Assembly: GCA_947457745.1 (NCBI GenBank)
Contig: CANGWT010000058.1
Span: forward strand, 1 to 9,262
Direction of reading: 5' to 3'
Origin: Burkholderiaceae bacterium
GTDB lineage: Bacteria > Pseudomonadota > Gammaproteobacteria > Burkholderiales > Burkholderiaceae
Length of the DNA: 9,262 nt
Each line of letters starts with the position of its first letter. Within the stretch, counting starts at the first letter, position 1. The position numbers and the translations under genes were made by a program. The notes under the pieces are model-generated. The model was not told where the DNA came from. It worked only from the letters and a program-made list of their open reading frames with translations, and searched no databases. Below are positions 5,752 through 9,262 of the stretch, in pieces.

Positions 5752-8211
5752 CTAGCGCAGACGGGCTGCGCAATTTTTCTCAAGTGTCGCTAATAAAGCG
5801 GCCATAACCGCTTCAATTTGTGCATCCTGCAGGGTTTCCTGTGGATTGAGTAAAGTCACACGGTAGGCCAAGCTCTTCTCATCATCAGCCATACTGCTAG
5901 AACCAGCTTTTGGCTTGAACTCATCAAACAACTCAATTGCTCTAACAAAGTTCTGCTTCTTTGCGTTCATCGCATCAAGCAAAGCCTGTGAAGAAACAGA
6001 TTGCTTTACTACTACTGCTAGATCTCGCTGTACAGCAGGGAATTTACTCAACTCTTCTGGCTGCGGAATACCTAAATTGCGGATGGCCTCTAAATCCATT
6101 TCAAACAGAACTGGGGCCTGTGGCAACTCGTAGGCCTGCTGCAAGCCAGGATGCAATTCACCAATCCAGCCAATATTGTGTTTACCAGCTGAACTTAACA
6201 ATTGGATCTGCGCAGAACGCCCAGGATGCAGCGCAGGATGAACTGCAGCCTCAGTCGTGAAATGCAATGGATCGAGCACACGCTCCAAATCACCCTTCAC
6301 ATCAAAGAAATCGACTGCGCGATCAGCGCTTGCCCACTGCTCTGCTACAAATGACCCATAAGCCAAGCCGCCAAGCTGCTGTGGCTGATGAAATCCTGCA
6401 ACTTTGCCAGTTGCTTCTTGTACGCTAGCATCACGCTTAAATACACGACCCGTCTCGAATAAACGAACACGACCAGCACCACGATTCAGGTTTGACTTTA
6501 GGTTACCCAACAAACCACCCCACAGATTGCTTCGCATCACAGAATATTGATTGGCAATAGGGTTAAGTACTGCAATGAGATCTTTATCAGTAGCGGCAAC
6601 TAAACGTTGCTCGCTCTCGAGATCAGTAAACCCAAAGTTCACCGCCTCTTGATAGCCTTGGAGTGCTAAACGTTGGCGTAATAAATGCACTCCGCGCTTT
6701 GCCTCAGCCCTTGCACTCATTTTTAGGGGGGCGATTGGCGGCACATCGGGAATATTTTCAAAGCCGTACATACGCGCGACTTCTTCAATTAAATCTTCTT
6801 CAATTTCGATATCAAAGCGATAGCTAGGTGGTGTCACAACAAATACATCACCTGCTTCTTGCTTGAACTCAAAACCGAGACGTTTGAACACATCAGCAAC
6901 AATTTCAGCAGTTAGCACAATACCAATGACTTTAACGGCACGAGCTAAACGCATGCTGACTGGTTTGCGCTCGGGGATAGCTAAAATTTGATCATCAATT
7001 GGACCAACTTGGCCACCACACACCTCAACAATGAGAGCGGTTAAATATTCCAAGCAGTCAGCTGTATTTTGCGGATCAACACCACGCTCAAAGCGATGCG
7101 CTGCATCGGTACTGAAATTAAAACGACGGGCACGGCCTTGAATAGCTGAAGGCTGCCAATAAGCAGCTTCAACATAAATATTTTTAGTGTCATCAGTCAC
7201 GGCACAATGATTGCCACCCATGATCCCAGCTAACGCTACAGGACCACTTTGATCGGCAACCACACCAGCATCCTGGATCTTGCCTCCAGAATCCGGGCCT
7301 TGCAAAATAACCGTCTGGCCGTTCAATAGCTCAAGACTTTCGCCTGGCTTTGCCCAACGAACAGAGATATCGCCAGTCAATTTATCAACATCAAATACAT
7401 GGGTCGGCTGACCCATTTCTAACATGACATAGTTAGATAAATCGACTAATGGAGAAATACTTCTTTGACCGGCATTACAAAGACGCTGAATCATCCAATC
7501 TGGTGTTTTAGCTTTTGGATTAACGCCACGAATCACGCGTCCTGCAAAGCGTCCGCAAAGATCTGGGTTTTCAATGGTCACTTTGATCTTATCGGCAATA
7601 GTCACGTTCACTGGCGTCCACTGGGGTGCACATAATGCAGCGCCAGTGATAGCCGACACTTCCCGTGCCATGCCCATCAGAGATAAACAGTCAGCTTTGT
7701 TGGGAGTTAACTTAATAACAAAGATCTGATCATCTAGATTTAAGTACGTACGGATATCCTCGCCAACTGGTGCATCCGCTGGCAACTCCAAAATACCTTC
7801 GTGATCATCACCCAAACCAAGCTCGCGACCAGAACACAACATGCCCTGGCTTTCTACACCGCGTAGCTTGCCTACTTTAATCAAAAAAGGCTTACCACCT
7901 ACTTCAGTTGGCGGCAATTCTGCGCCAACTAATGCACAGGGGATTTTGATACCAGCACGCGCGTTTGGAGCGCCACACACAATTTGCAACTCTTGACCAG
8001 TACCCGCATCAACTTTACAAACTCGTAAACGATCTGCATCGGGGTGCTGCTCGGCAGAGAGAATTTGCGCAACGACAATCTTCGTAAATGCAGGCGCTAC
8101 TGAATGTTGCTCCTCCACCTCAAGGCCAGCCATCGTCATTGCATGACCTAAGGCATTGCTATCCAATGAAGGATTTACATATTGACGTAACCAAGATTCA
8201 GAAAATTGCAT
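5752..8211 (-). CDS. pheT: Phenylalanyl-tRNA synthetase beta subunit
   Basis: The beta chain of the cytoplasmic (alpha-beta)2 enzyme that charges tRNA-Phe. Its 819 aa is close to the usual bacterial size, with all domains in order. The N-terminal module MQFSESWLRQYV is followed by the EMAP/OB-type tRNA-binding domain (about 40-150; HPDADRLRVCKVD at 56-68, QIVCGAPN at 76-83). Next is the B3/B4 editing domain (about 213-385; SPLVDLSNYVMLEMGQPTHV at 253-272), which removes mischarged Tyr. The B5 domain (about 415-485) includes PPSYRFDIEIEEDLIEEVAR at 461-480. The catalytic-like core includes NPIANQYSVMRSNL (550-563) and RLFETGRVF (583-591). The C-terminal ferredoxin-fold anticodon-binding domain (about 720-815) contains KFPAVQRDLAVV (723-734). 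It starts 31 nt after the pheS stop, with no strong ribosome-binding site, suggesting coupling to pheS. Confidence 0.98.
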   Translation of the reverse strand: MQFSESWLRQYVNPSLDSNALGHAMTMAGLEVEEQHSVAPAFTKIVVAQILSAEQHPDADRLRVCKVDAGTGQELQIVCGAPNARAGIKIPCALVGAELPPTEVGGKPFLIKVGKLRGVESQGMLCSGRELGLGDDHEGILELPADAPVGEDIRTYLNLDDQIFVIKLTPNKADCLSLMGMAREVSAITGAALCAPQWTPVNVTIADKIKVTIENPDLCGRFAGRVIRGVNPKAKTPDWMIQRLCNAGQRSISPLVDLSNYVMLEMGQPTHVFDVDKLTGDISVRWAKPGESLELLNGQTVILQGPDSGGKIQDAGVVADQSGPVALAGIMGGNHCAVTDDTKNIYVEAAYWQPSAIQGRARRFNFSTDAAHRFERGVDPQNTADCLEYLTALIVEVCGGQVGPIDDQILAIPERKPVSMRLARAVKVIGIVLTAEIVADVFKRLGFEFKQEAGDVFVVTPPSYRFDIEIEEDLIEEVARMYGFENIPDVPPIAPLKMSARAEAKRGVHLLRQRLALQGYQEAVNFGFTDLESEQRLVAATDKDLIAVLNPIANQYSVMRSNLWGGLLGNLKSNLNRGAGRVRLFETGRVFKRDASVQEATGKVAGFHQPQQLGGLAYGSFVAEQWASADRAVDFFDVKGDLERVLDPLHFTTEAAVHPALHPGRSAQIQLLSSAGKHNIGWIGELHPGLQQAYELPQAPVLFEMDLEAIRNLGIPQPEELSKFPAVQRDLAVVVKQSVSSQALLDAMNAKKQNFVRAIELFDEFKPKAGSSSMADDEKSLAYRVTLLNPQETLQDAQIEAVMAALLATLEKNCAARLR

Positions 8212-8242
8212 ATGCGCTATCTAGTATTAGAAGGTTGGCAAA

Positions 8243-9262
8243 TTAAGCCGGGAATTGCGCTAAGAAACGGAGGTCGTTCTCAAAGAAAAGACGTAAATCA
8301 TCAATGCCGTAACGTAACATCGTCAAACGTTCTAAGCCAGAACCAAAAGCAAAACCGGTATAGCGCTCTGGATCAATACCCATATTCCGTAATACATTTG
8401 GATGAACCTGTCCTGCTCCAGAAATCTCTAGCCAACGGCCAGCTAGCTTACCGCTACTAAAGGCCATATCGATTTCGGCTGAAGGCTCAGTGAATGGGAA
8501 ATACGATGGACGGAAACGAACTTGCAGTTCATTCGTCTCGAAAAAAGTTCTTAAGAAGTCGGTGTACACACCCTTTAGATCAGCAAAGGAAACACTCTCT
8601 GCGATCCACAAGCCTTCAACTTGATGGAACATCGGTGAATGGGTGGCATCACTATCCACGCGATAAGTTCTGCCAGGAGCAATCACTTTAATTGGCGGCA
8701 TCACATCAGCATGAGCATATTTCTTGACATGCTCACTCGCATAACGAACCTGAATCGGACTAGTATGCGTACGCAACAGCAAAGGCTTTCCATTGGAATC
8801 TTTGCCATCGATATAAAAAGTATCCTGCATTGAGCGCGCAGGATGATTCTCAGGACTATTTAAGGCGGTGAAATTAAACCAATCGGTTTCAATTTCAGGG
8901 CCATCAGCTACATCAAAACCAATAGATCGGAAGATCTCTTCAACACGCTCCCAGGTGCGCATCACAGGATGCAAACTACCTACTGCTTGGCCACGGCCAG
9001 GCAAAGAGACATCGATTGATTCTGCCGCAAGACGTTGTAGCAATACTGCATCAGCCAATGCTTGGCGACGATCTTGCAATGCAGCCTCTACTTGAGTTTT
9101 GATTTGATTAATTTGGGCGCCAGCACTCTTACGTTCATCAGGCGACATTCCACCAAGCGCTTTTAAACGCTCAGTGAGAACACCTGACTTACCGAGATAC
9201 TTGGCTTTCGCGTCCTCAAGAGCTGCCGAATCGGCAGCTCCGAGGAAATCACGTTTAGCATC
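8243..9262 (-). CDS. pheS: Phenylalanyl-tRNA synthetase alpha subunit (5' end outside the window)
   Basis: The catalytic subunit, which forms Phe-AMP and transfers Phe to tRNA-Phe. The frame stays open to the right edge, giving 339 codons plus stop. The Met at 9148 is internal, because upstream in-frame sequence reads LEDAKAKYLGKSGVLTERLK, the N-terminal coiled-coil typical of PheS. I estimate 10-20 residues are missing. Counted from Met 9148, class II motifs are clear: HPVMRTWERVEEIF, GPEIETDWFNFTALN, HPARSMQDTFY, RTHTSPIQVRY (motif 2 region), FHQVEGLWI and FPFTEPSAEIDM, and the C-terminal motif 3 GFAFGSGLERLTMLRYGIDD. pheT follows after 31 nt. The gene contains a 21-bp palindrome at 9220-9240. 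Confidence 0.98.
   Translation of the reverse strand, partial: DAKRDFLGAADSAALEDAKAKYLGKSGVLTERLKALGGMSPDERKSAGAQINQIKTQVEAALQDRRQALADAVLLQRLAAESIDVSLPGRGQAVGSLHPVMRTWERVEEIFRSIGFDVADGPEIETDWFNFTALNSPENHPARSMQDTFYIDGKDSNGKPLLLRTHTSPIQVRYASEHVKKYAHADVMPPIKVIAPGRTYRVDSDATHSPMFHQVEGLWIAESVSFADLKGVYTDFLRTFFETNELQVRFRPSYFPFTEPSAEIDMAFSSGKLAGRWLEISGAGQVHPNVLRNMGIDPERYTGFAFGSGLERLTMLRYGIDDLRLFFENDLRFLAQFPA
9220..9240. repeat. 21-bp palindrome inside pheS
   Basis: GAGCTGCCGA (9220-9229) and TCGGCAGCTC (9231-9240) are exact inverted copies around a single central base. In the pheS mRNA this would fold as an 8-bp GC-rich stem with a 5-nt loop in the region encoding the N-terminal coiled-coil. It has no U-tract, so it is not an ordinary terminator. 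Confidence 0.8.

Noticed and set aside
5961..6260. 99-aa open frame on the + strand within pheT
   Set aside because: Antisense to the conserved C-terminal half of pheT; no ribosome-binding site or family signature.
8243..9148. A 301-aa PheS reading starting at the Met at 9148
   Set aside because: The frame stays open upstream to 9262 and encodes the typical PheS N-terminal sequence (LEDAKAKYLGKSG), so that Met is internal and the real start is outside the window.

Overview
The window looks like chromosomal DNA of a betaproteobacterium of the order Burkholderiales. Polynucleobacter or a close relative is my best guess, from the protein sequences and the gene order pheS-pheT-ihfA-merR-tRNA-Pro. 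This is inference from recognition, not from a search. Apart from one regulator on the + strand, every gene is on the - strand. Nothing resembles an insertion sequence, a prophage, a CRISPR array or a defence island.

Left part (1-2945): the 2-oxoglutarate dehydrogenase operon. sucA (E1) is complete. The first 12 codons of sucB (E2) lie at the left edge, 43 nt downstream of sucA. Together they encode the TCA-cycle complex that converts 2-oxoglutarate to succinyl-CoA. Middle (2946-4024): a 289-bp divergent intergenic region, then a + strand regulator with an excisionase/MerR-like helix-turn-helix and a degenerate receiver-like domain. It ends in a strong intrinsic terminator that may also serve the convergent H-NS gene.

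Centre (4025-4531): a small H-NS family nucleoid protein gene preceded by about 220 bp of very AT-rich DNA (about 77% A+T by my count). That DNA holds the most unusual structure in the window, an imperfect inverted duplication of the H-NS gene's own leader and first codons. The second copy points the other way and is decayed.

Right part (4532-9262): read right to left, a tight same-strand series of pheS (5' end outside the window), pheT, ihfA, a MerR-family regulator overlapping the ihfA end, tRNA-Pro(GGG), and a PaaI-type hotdog thioesterase starting 22 nt after the tRNA CCA end. This is the widespread translation/nucleoid cluster: both subunits of phenylalanyl-tRNA synthetase, a subunit of integration host factor, a DNA-binding regulator and a tRNA. 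I see no terminator inside it, so a single transcript running into the thioesterase is plausible.

Most of the window is ordinary housekeeping sequence. I found no convincing new multi-gene system. The points that merit a second look are the inverted H-NS remnant, the degenerate receiver/HTH regulator facing sucA, the tRNA-thioesterase junction, and a 21-bp palindrome inside pheS.
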